From CAZAKZ01 sp964485695 (GTDB taxonomy: Bacteria > Planctomycetota > JAFGQW01): 43,817 nucleotides of DNA. Positions 16,920 to 25,229 of this stretch are shown here, one piece after another. The notes under the pieces were generated by a model that made no database searches, was not told the origin of the DNA, and saw nothing but the letters and a program-made list of their open reading frames with translations. The position numbers and the translations under genes were made by a program. The stretch covers positions 1 to 43,817 of the forward strand of contig CAZAKZ010000034.1 in the NCBI GenBank assembly GCA_964485695.1. The letters are read 5' to 3'. The first letter of the stretch is position 1; each line of letters opens with the position of its first letter.

Positions 16920-19106
16920 TCAGCGCTTCAGCTTCACGGGCCGACTCCGTGCCCGGAGGTGCCAGGGGGATACCGGGCCCGAATACGCCTCCACCCGGAG
17001 AAAGATATCCATTCCGGGGCCGATGCCCAGCGTATCGAGTCGGTCCAGATGAATCTCGTGGATGAGAATGCCCTTTCCGCTGCACCTGAAGGCCTCTGCC
17101 GGGATGTTCTTTTTCATGAGCGGGGACCGGAGGCTGTAGAATCCTACCCGGAACGTCCGGACAGGGAGGGTCGTGTCCACACCGAGTCGGATCACGATGC
17201 CGGGTCGGCCGGACGTCTCGATCATCTCCGCCTCCAGGTCGAAGGTGGGAAGAACGCGGAGGATTTGAACGGCGGCAATGTCTCCGACCTCGAGGCCGGT
17301 CAGGTCCAGGCCGATGCAGTCCACTCGCACCATGCCTCCCAGGTCTCTGATCGGGATCCGGATCCGGCAGCGGTCGCGGTCCCCGGCGGCCGTCGCCTCC
17401 GCCCGAAGATCCAGGGCGTAGACCGCATGTGCGTCCAGCGGCGTACCCTCCACGGATAGACGCCCGCGCCCCTCGTACGACGACCGGTTCATCTCCACCT
17501 CGAGATGGTCCACCACGAGGGAAGACACACCGAGGTCCGGGGACAGGAGAGAGCATCCGGAGTCCGTCCTGGCAGCGCGCCACTTCTTGAGAGCTTCTCC
17601 TTTCCAGGTAGCGAGAACCGGTGAGGTGAACGGCGGTACGGGCGCGTGCAGGAGGGCCCCCGGGCGGTCACGCCACGTAACCACCCGCAACGGGACTCTC
17701 GAGGCCTCGTTGTCGGGTCCGGCGTTCACCACTTCCCGGGCCAGGTCCCGGAAAACGGACATGAGGAGCCGGGGCCGCTTCACCAGCGGGGGCTCCAGGA
17801 TGGAGTTCGTGGCCTGGTCCAGCACCGGCACTCCCTGAAGGAAACGGGGGGGATCCAGAAACACGTATGCTTCGTCGGGCGGTGTTTCCGCGTGGACTCG
17901 CTGGAGTTCCCCGGCCACGGTAGCGGCCAGAACGCCCGCGTCTCGCCAGCGATGGAGGTTCACGAGGGTCAGGGCCGCCATGCCCGCCAGGGCGAGGCCG
18001 GCCGGCACCCACCGGACCGGACCGCGGAACCGTTCTACCATCCCAGCGACCCCGAGTCCGAGGAGCATGGAGGTGAAGAGCAGGGGTTGATACAGGACGC
18101 GGGCCCCGTGGGAGAGATGGATGGCCGCGGCCAGGGCCGGCACCGTGGACAGGACCAGGGCGAGAGCGACCCTGAGGCCGACCGGCCGGAGGAGGAGGCG
18201 GCCGTTCAGGAGGAAGACCAGGACCGTACCCACCCCGCACGCCGCCGTGCCGGTCAGGGCCAGCAAGGGGGCGGCCTCGAGGCGAGGAATCCAGAGGAGG
18301 GCGAGGTGGCCGAGGAGGTGACCGGCGGCGCGGCCCCACATGGCCGGAGCCAGGAGGGCGCGGTGTCCTGCGTCGGCAAAGGCGATGTCCAGGTGGATAC
18401 GCAGGAGAAAGTAGATCCCGACCACCATCCCCATGAGAACGAAGGCCGAGAGCGCCCGCATGGGCCGGCGCAGAGAGACGCCGAGTACCAGGGCCGCAGC
18501 CGGCAGCATCAAGGCGTCCTCCTTGCTGAGGAGCGCCGCGACCTGTGCCGCCAGGAGGGCCACGAGGGTGCGTGGCCTTCCTCGCTGTACGTACCCGAGA
18601 AAGAACAGGCAAGCACAGAGAGAAAAGAACCCGCTGAGCAGCGTGCCACGGCAGCATATCCACACACCCGGCTCAACGGCAGCGGGATGGAGGAGGACAA
18701 CGAGGAAGGCGACCGTGCCGGCCGTGGTGCGGCGGACGCATGCCAGGCGGTGGGCGAGGCGTGAAGCCAGAGCGGCGCAGGCCACGAGGATCATCAGGTT
18801 CGTCATGTGGAACCCGAGGGGGGCGAGGTCCCAGAAGGCGTGGTCCGCGGCCAGGGAAACCGTGGCGAACGGACGGTAGTAACACCTTGAATGCCCGAGC
18901 CAGGTCCGTGTGAAATCCCTGCCTACGTCTCCTAGGGTCTGGATCTGGGCGAAGAGGCTCCAGTCGTCGGAGATCAGGTGTTTTCCGGTGCAGGAGAGGT
19001 AGAGGAGGCAGACCCCGGCGGCGGTGAGGAGGGCGAGGAATCCCGGCACCACGGCTCCGGGTCGTGCCGTCCCATCCGGGACAGTGGCGGTCGTAATGCG
19101 TTTCAT
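16920..19106 (-). CDS. Polytopic membrane protein, GT-C-like (TMTC/PMT type)
   Basis: The 728-residue protein has an N-terminal helix (about 22-42), then the loop motif HLISDDWSLF, whose paired aspartates are typical of the first outer loop of GT-C glycosyltransferases. Next comes CYYRPF-x-x-VSLAADH, like the YYRP segment of TMTC-type proteins. About ten further hydrophobic helices run to about residue 400. The last 330 residues are soluble and beta-rich, without a recognised domain. A lipid-linked sugar transferase acting on the outer face of the membrane is inferred. The start at 19106 is the most downstream reasonable ATG before the first helix; no Shine-Dalgarno distinguishes it from upstream starts, and a longer frame would run into the divergent Lon gene. 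Confidence 0.7.
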   Translation of the reverse strand: MKRITTATVPDGTARPGAVVPGFLALLTAAGVCLLYLSCTGKHLISDDWSLFAQIQTLGDVGRDFTRTWLGHSRCYYRPFATVSLAADHAFWDLAPLGFHMTNLMILVACAALASRLAHRLACVRRTTAGTVAFLVVLLHPAAVEPGVWICCRGTLLSGFFSLCACLFFLGYVQRGRPRTLVALLAAQVAALLSKEDALMLPAAALVLGVSLRRPMRALSAFVLMGMVVGIYFLLRIHLDIAFADAGHRALLAPAMWGRAAGHLLGHLALLWIPRLEAAPLLALTGTAACGVGTVLVFLLNGRLLLRPVGLRVALALVLSTVPALAAAIHLSHGARVLYQPLLFTSMLLGLGVAGMVERFRGPVRWVPAGLALAGMAALTLVNLHRWRDAGVLAATVAGELQRVHAETPPDEAYVFLDPPRFLQGVPVLDQATNSILEPPLVKRPRLLMSVFRDLAREVVNAGPDNEASRVPLRVVTWRDRPGALLHAPVPPFTSPVLATWKGEALKKWRAARTDSGCSLLSPDLGVSSLVVDHLEVEMNRSSYEGRGRLSVEGTPLDAHAVYALDLRAEATAAGDRDRCRIRIPIRDLGGMVRVDCIGLDLTGLEVGDIAAVQILRVLPTFDLEAEMIETSGRPGIVIRLGVDTTLPVRTFRVGFYSLRSPLMKKNIPAEAFRCSGKGILIHEIHLDRLDTLGIGPGMDIFLRVEAYSGPVSPWHLRARSRPVKLKR

Positions 19107-19152
19107 GGAAGCCCGAAGGTAGCGGCTACGGCCGATTTCCGCAAGATGACAC

Positions 19153-19181
19153 TTGGCTCTGCTTGGCCCCTCAAGTAACAT
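19153..19181 (+). promoter_or_regulatory. Possible promoter of the Lon-like protease gene
   Basis: TTGGCT (19153-19158) and TAACAT (19176-19181) are 17 nt apart, about 50 nt before the ATG at 19232. Both hexamers are imperfect and no heat-shock-type operator (such as CIRCE) was seen, so this is tentative. Confidence 0.3.
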
Positions 19182-19231
19182 CACGGAATACTTTATCCTG
19201 ATGCCCTGAACATGGAACGACACTCTGAACC

Positions 19232-21637
19232 ATGACGACTCCCGCACCCCTCACCCCCGACAGGATACGAAGGACATGCGATCCGAAGCAGTTCGACTTC
19301 AAGACCACCGCCGACGTGGACCATCTTTCGGATTCCATCGGCCAGGAGCGCGCCCTCGAGGCCCTGCGGTTCGGCATCGGCATGCGGCGACAGGGATACA
19401 ATCTGTTCCTCCTGGGCCCCTCCGGCACGGGGAAGTACACCACGGTCCGGCAATACCTGGAAAAGAGGGTCGTGGAGGAGGACGTACCGCCGGACTGGTG
19501 TTACGTGAACAATTTCGTCCAGCCCAACAAGCCCAGGACGCTGCGCCTGCCGCCGGGCCTGGGTGTCCGGCTACGGGACGACATGAAGACTCTCGTGGAC
19601 GAGCTTCGTGATTCCATCCCAGCCGCTTTCAAGGACGACGCCTACCGCGCCCGGCGCGAGGCCATCGAGGCCGAGTTCAAGGAGATGCAGGACAAGGCCC
19701 TGGATGACCTCCGCGAGAAGGCGAAGGAAAAAGGCTTTGCTCTCCTCCAGACCCAGATGGGACTGGGGCTCACCCCCATGCGTGACGGCGAGGCGTTGAG
19801 CAGCGAGGACTTCGCTCAGCTTCCCGAGGAGGAACAGGAGCGGATCAAGGCCGACATGGAAACGCTCCAGGAGCAGCTCCAGGAAGCCATGGCGCAGGTC
19901 CCTGCCTGGGTGACCGAGAAACGGGAGAAAGTGCGCGAGGTGGATCGCGCTACCACCGACCTCGCGCTGCGCCACTCCTTCGGCAAGCTGGCCAAGCGCT
20001 ACCAGGACCTGCCGGCGGTGCTGGAATACTTCAGCGCTGTCCAGGAGGACGTCCTGGAGAACGTGGAGCAGTTCCTGCCCCGAGCCCCCGGATCGACCGA
20101 GGGGGAGGCGGATCCCGAGGCGGTGAAGGAGACGGAGTTCCGAGCCTACAAGATCAACCTCATCGTGGACCACTCCGGAACCCGGGGCGTTCCCGTGGTC
20201 TACGAGGACCAGCCCAGCCACCTCAACCTCCACGGCCGGATCGAGCACCTCACCCACCACGGAACGCACGTCACGGATTTCTGTCTCATCAAGCCGGGCG
20301 CCCTGCACCGGGCCAACGGGGGGTATCTGATCCTGGACGCCCACAAGGTCCTCCTGCAGCCCCAGGCCTGGGAAAACTTGAAGCGAACACTCCGGGCTCG
20401 AGAGATCCGCATCGAGTCACTGGCCGAGTCCATGAACCTGGTGTCCGCCGTCACCATCGAACCCGAGGCCATTCCCCTGAACGTCAAGATCATCCTCGTG
20501 GGTGAGCGACTGCTCTACTACCAGCTGAGCGCCCTGGATCCCGACTTCGACGAGCTCTTCAAGGTGCCGGTGGATTTCGAGGAACGTCTGGACCGGAACG
20601 GGGAGACGGCAGGGCTCTATGCTCGGATGATTGGCACCGTGGCCCGCCAGGAAAACCTGCGAGCATTCGACTGCGAGGCCGTGGCCCGGGTCATCGAACA
20701 CGCCTCCCGCCTCGCCGGGGATTCGGAGAAGATGTCCACGCACATGGCCAGCCTGGTGGACCTGATCCGGGAATCGGACTTCTGGGCCGGAGAGGTGGAC
20801 CGCGACGTGGTGAGCAGTGCCGACGTCCAGCGAGCCATCGACGCCTGGATCCGCCGGGCCGACCGGGTGCGCGAGCGCATCCACGAGGAGATCCACCGCG
20901 GTACGGTGCTCATCGACACGACCGGCGAGGCCGTGGGCCAGGTCAACGGCTTGTCCGTCATCGGTATGGGCAGCTACACCTTCGGCCAGCCCAACCGCAT
21001 CACGGCCCAGGTGCGCCTCGGCAGGGGCGAGGTGGTGGACATCGAGCGTGAGGTGGAACTGGGCGGACCGACTCACTCCAAGGGCGTCCTGATCCTGGCC
21101 GGATTCCTCGGGGGCCGGTTCGCCGCGGACCGACCACTGGCCCTTTCCGCCAGCCTCGTCTTCGAGCAGTCTTACAGTGGCGTGGACGGGGACAGCGCCT
21201 CCTCGGCCGAACTCTTCGCGCTGCTGTCGGCGCTGTCGGACGCGCCCGTGAACCAGGGTCTTGCGGTCACCGGCTCGGTGAACCAGCACGGCCGGGTCCA
21301 GGCCATCGGCGGCGTCAACGAGAAGATCGAGGGTTTCTTCGACGTGTGCTCCGGTGCAGGTCTGACCGGCGGCCAGGGCGTGTTGATTCCGGCCTCCAAC
21401 GTGAAACACCTCATGCTGCGGGAGGACGTGGTCGACGCGGTGACAAAGGGGGAATTCTCCATCTATCCCGTGGAGACCATCGACCAGGGCATCGAGATTC
21501 TCACCGGCGTCCCGGCCGGAGAGCGGGATGCCAGAGAAGACTACCCCGAGGGAAGCATCAATCGCCGGGTCAAGGACCGCCTCGAAGACCTGGCCGAAAA
21601 GGCCCGCGTCTTCCGGTACGAACCGCCCGGCGGGTAA
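19232..21637 (+). CDS. Lon-family ATP-dependent protease (LonB/YcbZ-like)
   Basis: The 801-residue protein has an N-terminal AAA+ region with Walker A GPSGTGKYT (62-70), a long coiled-coil insertion rich in Glu/Gln/Lys (about 130-270), the Walker-B/arginine-finger half (about 350-480: GGYLILDAHKVL, then VKIILVG), a lid, and a C-terminal Lon protease domain. The catalytic dyad is Ser655 in GDSASSAE and Lys698 in NEKIEG; their spacing of 43 matches Lon proteases. The large insertion and lack of the Lon N-domain point to the AAA_32 group of cytosolic Lon-like proteases rather than classical LonA. It probably degrades damaged or regulatory proteins. The gene stands alone; no strong Shine-Dalgarno precedes the ATG. 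Confidence 0.9.
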   Translation: MTTPAPLTPDRIRRTCDPKQFDFKTTADVDHLSDSIGQERALEALRFGIGMRRQGYNLFLLGPSGTGKYTTVRQYLEKRVVEEDVPPDWCYVNNFVQPNKPRTLRLPPGLGVRLRDDMKTLVDELRDSIPAAFKDDAYRARREAIEAEFKEMQDKALDDLREKAKEKGFALLQTQMGLGLTPMRDGEALSSEDFAQLPEEEQERIKADMETLQEQLQEAMAQVPAWVTEKREKVREVDRATTDLALRHSFGKLAKRYQDLPAVLEYFSAVQEDVLENVEQFLPRAPGSTEGEADPEAVKETEFRAYKINLIVDHSGTRGVPVVYEDQPSHLNLHGRIEHLTHHGTHVTDFCLIKPGALHRANGGYLILDAHKVLLQPQAWENLKRTLRAREIRIESLAESMNLVSAVTIEPEAIPLNVKIILVGERLLYYQLSALDPDFDELFKVPVDFEERLDRNGETAGLYARMIGTVARQENLRAFDCEAVARVIEHASRLAGDSEKMSTHMASLVDLIRESDFWAGEVDRDVVSSADVQRAIDAWIRRADRVRERIHEEIHRGTVLIDTTGEAVGQVNGLSVIGMGSYTFGQPNRITAQVRLGRGEVVDIEREVELGGPTHSKGVLILAGFLGGRFAADRPLALSASLVFEQSYSGVDGDSASSAELFALLSALSDAPVNQGLAVTGSVNQHGRVQAIGGVNEKIEGFFDVCSGAGLTGGQGVLIPASNVKHLMLREDVVDAVTKGEFSIYPVETIDQGIEILTGVPAGERDAREDYPEGSINRRVKDRLEDLAEKARVFRYEPPGG

Positions 21638-21651
21638 TCGGGCCGGGACCG

Positions 21652-21673
21652 CGCCGACAGATCGCCGACAGAT
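21652..21673 (+). repeat. Perfect tandem duplication of an 11-bp unit
   Basis: CGCCGACAGAT occurs twice head to tail, 15 bp after the Lon-like gene and upstream of the radical SAM promoter. It could be a binding site for a dimeric regulator or a simple slippage duplication. Confidence 0.5.
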
Positions 21674-21731
21674 CCCTTCGTTCCCGATTTGATCCGACAG
21701 GAAGTCTCGTGAACGGCATGCTGATTCCCGC

Positions 21732-21760
21732 TTCTCGATCTCCGTCTGGTCTGGTATAAA
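21732..21760 (+). promoter_or_regulatory. Predicted extended -10 promoter of the radical SAM/GT4 cluster
   Basis: TATAAA (21755-21760) is preceded by TGG, making an extended -10 element. TTCTCG (21732-21737) lies 17 nt upstream as a poor -35. The predicted leader before the GTG at 21814 is about 47 nt. Confidence 0.5.
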
Positions 21761-21813
21761 CAGGATCGGGGTTCTGGTACCCGCAGGCCAGGTTGCGAAA
21801 TGGGAGGTACCGG

Positions 21814-22959
21814 GTGACGCAGCATCGACTTCGCACGTCCCTCATCCGCATCGCCCGTTCTCATCCTCTTCTCGAATCCATCGCCCGCCGGATGAACGGC
21901 GACTACGAGATGTTGCGGCACTCCCTGGCCCGGCACCTGCCCGCCGTCATCCGCCCACGCAACCACAAGATCACCATGGCCGTCACGGCGCAGTGCAATG
22001 CGCGATGCCTGGGGTGTCGGTACGGGCGGGATTTCATGTCCGGACACCGGCTTTCGAAGGAGATGGTGGACGACGTGCTGGAGGACGCGGGCCGGGCCGG
22101 ATTCCAGGTGGTCCGGTTCTACGGCGGCGAGCCGCTGCTGCACCCGGATCTGGCTTCCATGGTGGAAACGTGCCGCCGTCAAGGCATGAGACCGTACGTG
22201 ACCACCAACGCCGTGCTCCTCGATCGAAAGATCCACGATCTCCATGCCGCCGGGCTCCGGGACGTCACCGTCGGCTTCTACGGCGTCGGAGAGGCGTATG
22301 ACAGGTACGTCCAGCAGCCCGGTCTGTTCGAGCGCGTGGAGCGAGGCATCGCAACCACGCGGGAGAAGTACGGCACCGAGGTGGATATGCAGCTCAACTG
22401 GCTCCTGATGCGCCCCACGTGCAGCGTCGAGGCCTTCCAGAAAGCCCGGGAGTTCGCCGAGCGCTACGGACTGCGGATGCAGATCGACCTGGTCCACTAC
22501 TCGCTGCCGTATTTCCAGGAAGGCCCCGACCGCATGCTGCAGTTCAGGCCCGAGGACGAGGCGGCGGTGCGGGAGGTGGTAGACGAGCTCATCCGCGTCA
22601 AGACCCGGCATCCCGGCGCCATCAACCAGACGCTCGAGGCTCTCCGGTCGATTCCGGACTGGCTCCTGAAGGGACCCGGCATGCGGGTGCCCTGCACGGC
22701 CTACGAGATGGTCTGGATCGGAGCCGACGGATCAGTACAGCTCTATTACGTCACCTTCGACCTTGGCAATCTCCACGAGACCCGACTCCGCGACCTGGTC
22801 CGGACCCGGCGGCGGCGCCGGGCCGCCCGGGCCGCTTTTGCTCTGGACTGCCCGAACTGTCACTGCGGCTTCAGCGACCGTATCATGCGGCATCGCCCGA
22901 GTCGACTCGGTTACGGGCGCTTCCTGGATCGAATCCCCGGCGAACCATGCGTATCCTGA
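21814..22959 (+). CDS. Radical SAM enzyme with incomplete SPASM-like cysteine set (paralogue A)
   Basis: The start is a GTG at 21814 with GGAGGT 5 nt upstream; an upstream TTG lacks this. The 381-residue protein has C-x3-C-x2-C at Cys61, Cys65 and Cys68, FYGGEPLLHPDL in the SAM-binding region and a C-terminal CPNCHC. It is clearly paralogous to the product at 25199-26326, whose motif starts at the same residue 61. In the C-terminal part, this protein has VQLYYVTFDLG where the paralogue has VQICDTAFELG, so one likely auxiliary-cluster cysteine is missing. Its gene overlaps the following GT4 gene by 13 bp, so it likely serves the same glycan or glycolipid pathway. The substrate is unknown. Confidence 0.85.
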   Translation: MTQHRLRTSLIRIARSHPLLESIARRMNGDYEMLRHSLARHLPAVIRPRNHKITMAVTAQCNARCLGCRYGRDFMSGHRLSKEMVDDVLEDAGRAGFQVVRFYGGEPLLHPDLASMVETCRRQGMRPYVTTNAVLLDRKIHDLHAAGLRDVTVGFYGVGEAYDRYVQQPGLFERVERGIATTREKYGTEVDMQLNWLLMRPTCSVEAFQKAREFAERYGLRMQIDLVHYSLPYFQEGPDRMLQFRPEDEAAVREVVDELIRVKTRHPGAINQTLEALRSIPDWLLKGPGMRVPCTAYEMVWIGADGSVQLYYVTFDLGNLHETRLRDLVRTRRRRRAARAAFALDCPNCHCGFSDRIMRHRPSRLGYGRFLDRIPGEPCVS

Positions 22960-24005
22960 CCATTACCCGGATCTTTCCCAACCGCACCGATCCAATGTTC
23001 GGCACCTTCATCCTGGACCGGGTGAAGGCCATGGCCGGCCAGGGCCACGAGGTGCATGTGGTCGCTCCGGTTCCTTATGTCCCGCCCGGCCCCGTACCGC
23101 TCCGCCATCGTCCCCTGCGCTCGGTGCCATCGGTGGAGGACATCGACGGATTTCGCGTGGACCATCCCCGGTTCATCGCGGTACCCAAGGTGGGTCGGCT
23201 CCACGCCCGGTCGTACGCCCGGGGAATCGAGGCGACCGTCCGCCGCCTCGTGGAGACCTTTCAGCCCGACATCCTCGACGGCAACTACCTCTACCCCGAT
23301 GCGTGCGGCGTGGCTCAAGTCGCCCGGCGACTCGGCCTGCCCCACGTGTGCACGGCCCGGGGCTCGGACGTGACCTACTTCGGGCGCCGACGCCCCTTCC
23401 GCAACCGGATGCGCCGGGCCCTGGCCGGTGCCGCCGAAGTCCACGCCGTCTCCGAGGACCTCGCCCGGGAGATGCGCGACCGGGGGATCCACGGGGGCGA
23501 GATCAGAGTGATTCGCAACGGTGTCGACCCGGAGCGGTTTCATCCCGGAGACCGTGCTGCGGCGCGCAGGCGTCTGGGCCTTCCTCCATCGAGATCCCTG
23601 GGCATCTGCGTGGCGCACCTCGTCCGGGAACACCGCCACGATCTCCTGATCCGCGCCCTCCGCCACCCCGACGCTCCCCGGGATCTACAGCTCCTCCTCG
23701 TGGGGCACGGTGATCGCCGGGGCCGCCTGGAACGGATCACGGCCGCCCTGCACCTGGAGGATCGGGTGCGCTTCGTCGGTCCAGTAGCGCACGGCGAAAT
23801 CCCCGAGTGGCTGAACGCGTCCGACTTCTCGATCCTTCTCAGCGAGAGGTCGGGATGCCCCAACATTGTCCTGGAATCGTCCGCCTGCGGTATCCCCTGC
23901 CTGCTGTCCGACATCCAGGCCATGCGGGAAATGGTCGACCTGGGGCACCCGGGCCGCCTCGTGGTCCTCGAGGAGGGCGCCGGAGGCCGGCGTCGAGAAC
24001 CGTAG
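22947..24005 (+). CDS. GT4 glycosyltransferase, frameshifted near its 3' end
   Basis: The ATG lies inside the end of the radical SAM gene (13-bp overlap). The 352-residue open frame shows a GT-B fold of the GT4 family: N-terminal ITRIFPNRTDPMFGTF, a central ARGSDV, then NGVD-x-x-RF and the C-terminal NIVLESSACGIP. The frame ends in an Arg-rich tail and TAG at 24003-24005. In the +1 frame, a typical GT4 C-terminus (RTWGDVAAEVLQRFEAVL) continues to TGA at 24105, so an indel around 23960-24003 separates the last 35 or so residues. The first Glu of the usual E-x7-E motif is Ser here. The enzyme may be inactive, or the indel may be a sequencing error. Confidence 0.8.
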   Translation: MRILTITRIFPNRTDPMFGTFILDRVKAMAGQGHEVHVVAPVPYVPPGPVPLRHRPLRSVPSVEDIDGFRVDHPRFIAVPKVGRLHARSYARGIEATVRRLVETFQPDILDGNYLYPDACGVAQVARRLGLPHVCTARGSDVTYFGRRRPFRNRMRRALAGAAEVHAVSEDLAREMRDRGIHGGEIRVIRNGVDPERFHPGDRAAARRRLGLPPSRSLGICVAHLVREHRHDLLIRALRHPDAPRDLQLLLVGHGDRRGRLERITAALHLEDRVRFVGPVAHGEIPEWLNASDFSILLSERSGCPNIVLESSACGIPCLLSDIQAMREMVDLGHPGRLVVLEEGAGGRRREP

Positions 24006-24119
24006 AACGTGGGGGGACGTGGCCGCGGAAGTCCTCCAGCGCTTCGAAGCGGTCCTGTCGCGCCGGTCGGGATTCCAGGAATATGAAGGACAGCGCGAGG
24101 TGTGAACGGGAGACGAACC

Positions 24120-25229
24120 ATGCACAGGCTCGTTCACTTTCTGAGTGGACTCGAGGTCGGAGGCAAGGAGCGCGTGGCCCTTCGCCTTGCTGCCCGGGGC
24201 CGGCAAGAGGGCCTCGACCACCGCCTCCTCCTCTTCGACTCCCCGTATCGGGACTCGGATCTCGACTTCGATCCGGGCGATGTTCCCACGGACTTCCTGC
24301 CCCGCGGCCCGGGCATGGATTGGCGGTTCGCCCGGCGCGTGGCTCGGTTCCTCGGGGCCCACGACATCGAGATCCTCCACGCGCACAACGACTCGGCCCT
24401 GGTCTACGGGGCGCTTGCCGCCCGGTTGGTGAAGCGACGCAGACCCGCGGTGGTAGCCACCTTTCACACCCGGCCCAGCCACGTCACCTGGCTGGCCCGC
24501 CTGCTTTCACGCTGGGCATCGAAACGCGTCGGACGCGTGGTGGCCGTGTCCGAGGACCTGGGAGAATTCCTGGTCTCCACGCGGTGGATCCACGGTTACA
24601 CCACCGTCTGGAACGGCGTGGATGCGGACGCGTTCCACCCCGAGGGCGAGCGCGGCCACTGGCGCCGGGAGCTCGATGTCCCGGAGGGCGCCCTCCTGGT
24701 CGGCCACGTGGGCCGGTTCGATCCCGTCAAGCGTCACGTCGATCTTATCAAGGCCGCCCGGGCCCTGAAGGACCACGATCCTCCGCTGGTGTTCGTCCTG
24801 GTCGGACAGGGGCCGGTGCTCGAAGACATGCAGGCGGAGGCAAGGGACTGCGGCCACGTCCGTTTCGTCCCGCGCGTGGAGGACGTGGTATCCCTCCTGC
24901 GGGACCTCGACGTGTTCGTCCTGTGCTCCGAGCACGAGGCCGCCCCCTGCGTGGTGCTGGAGGCCATGGCGTGCGGCAGAGCCGTCATCGCCACCGCGGT
25001 AGGTGGGGTGCCCCACATCCTGAACCCGGGGGATACTCCCAGCGGCCGGCTCCTTCCACCCTGCCGTCCCGATCTCCTCGCCGGGGCCATCTCGGAACTG
25101 GCCCGGGATCCGGAGCGCCGCCGTCACCTCGGGGCCATGGCGAGGCAAAGGGTGGAGGTGTTTTCCGCCCACCGCGAGTGGGAGCACTGCGAGGAGATCT
25201 ACCGGGAGGCCCTGGAGGAGCCGCCATAG
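24120..25229 (+). CDS. GT4 glycosyltransferase
   Basis: The ATG at 24120 has GGGAG 7 nt upstream. The 369-residue protein starts with LVHFLSGLEVGGKERVALRL, the common GT4 N-terminus (GG-x-E/K) that forms the acceptor side. It continues with ILHAHNDSALVYG, VAVSED, NGVD-x-x-x-F and, in the donor-binding half, GHVGRFDPVKRH and E-x7-E (EHEAAPCVVLEAMACG). It probably transfers a sugar from a nucleotide donor to a lipid- or protein-linked acceptor on the cytoplasmic side. It follows the frameshifted GT4 gene on the same strand; its 3' end overlaps the convergent radical SAM gene by 31 bp. Confidence 0.9.
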   Translation: MHRLVHFLSGLEVGGKERVALRLAARGRQEGLDHRLLLFDSPYRDSDLDFDPGDVPTDFLPRGPGMDWRFARRVARFLGAHDIEILHAHNDSALVYGALAARLVKRRRPAVVATFHTRPSHVTWLARLLSRWASKRVGRVVAVSEDLGEFLVSTRWIHGYTTVWNGVDADAFHPEGERGHWRRELDVPEGALLVGHVGRFDPVKRHVDLIKAARALKDHDPPLVFVLVGQGPVLEDMQAEARDCGHVRFVPRVEDVVSLLRDLDVFVLCSEHEAAPCVVLEAMACGRAVIATAVGGVPHILNPGDTPSGRLLPPCRPDLLAGAISELARDPERRRHLGAMARQRVEVFSAHREWEHCEEIYREALEEPP

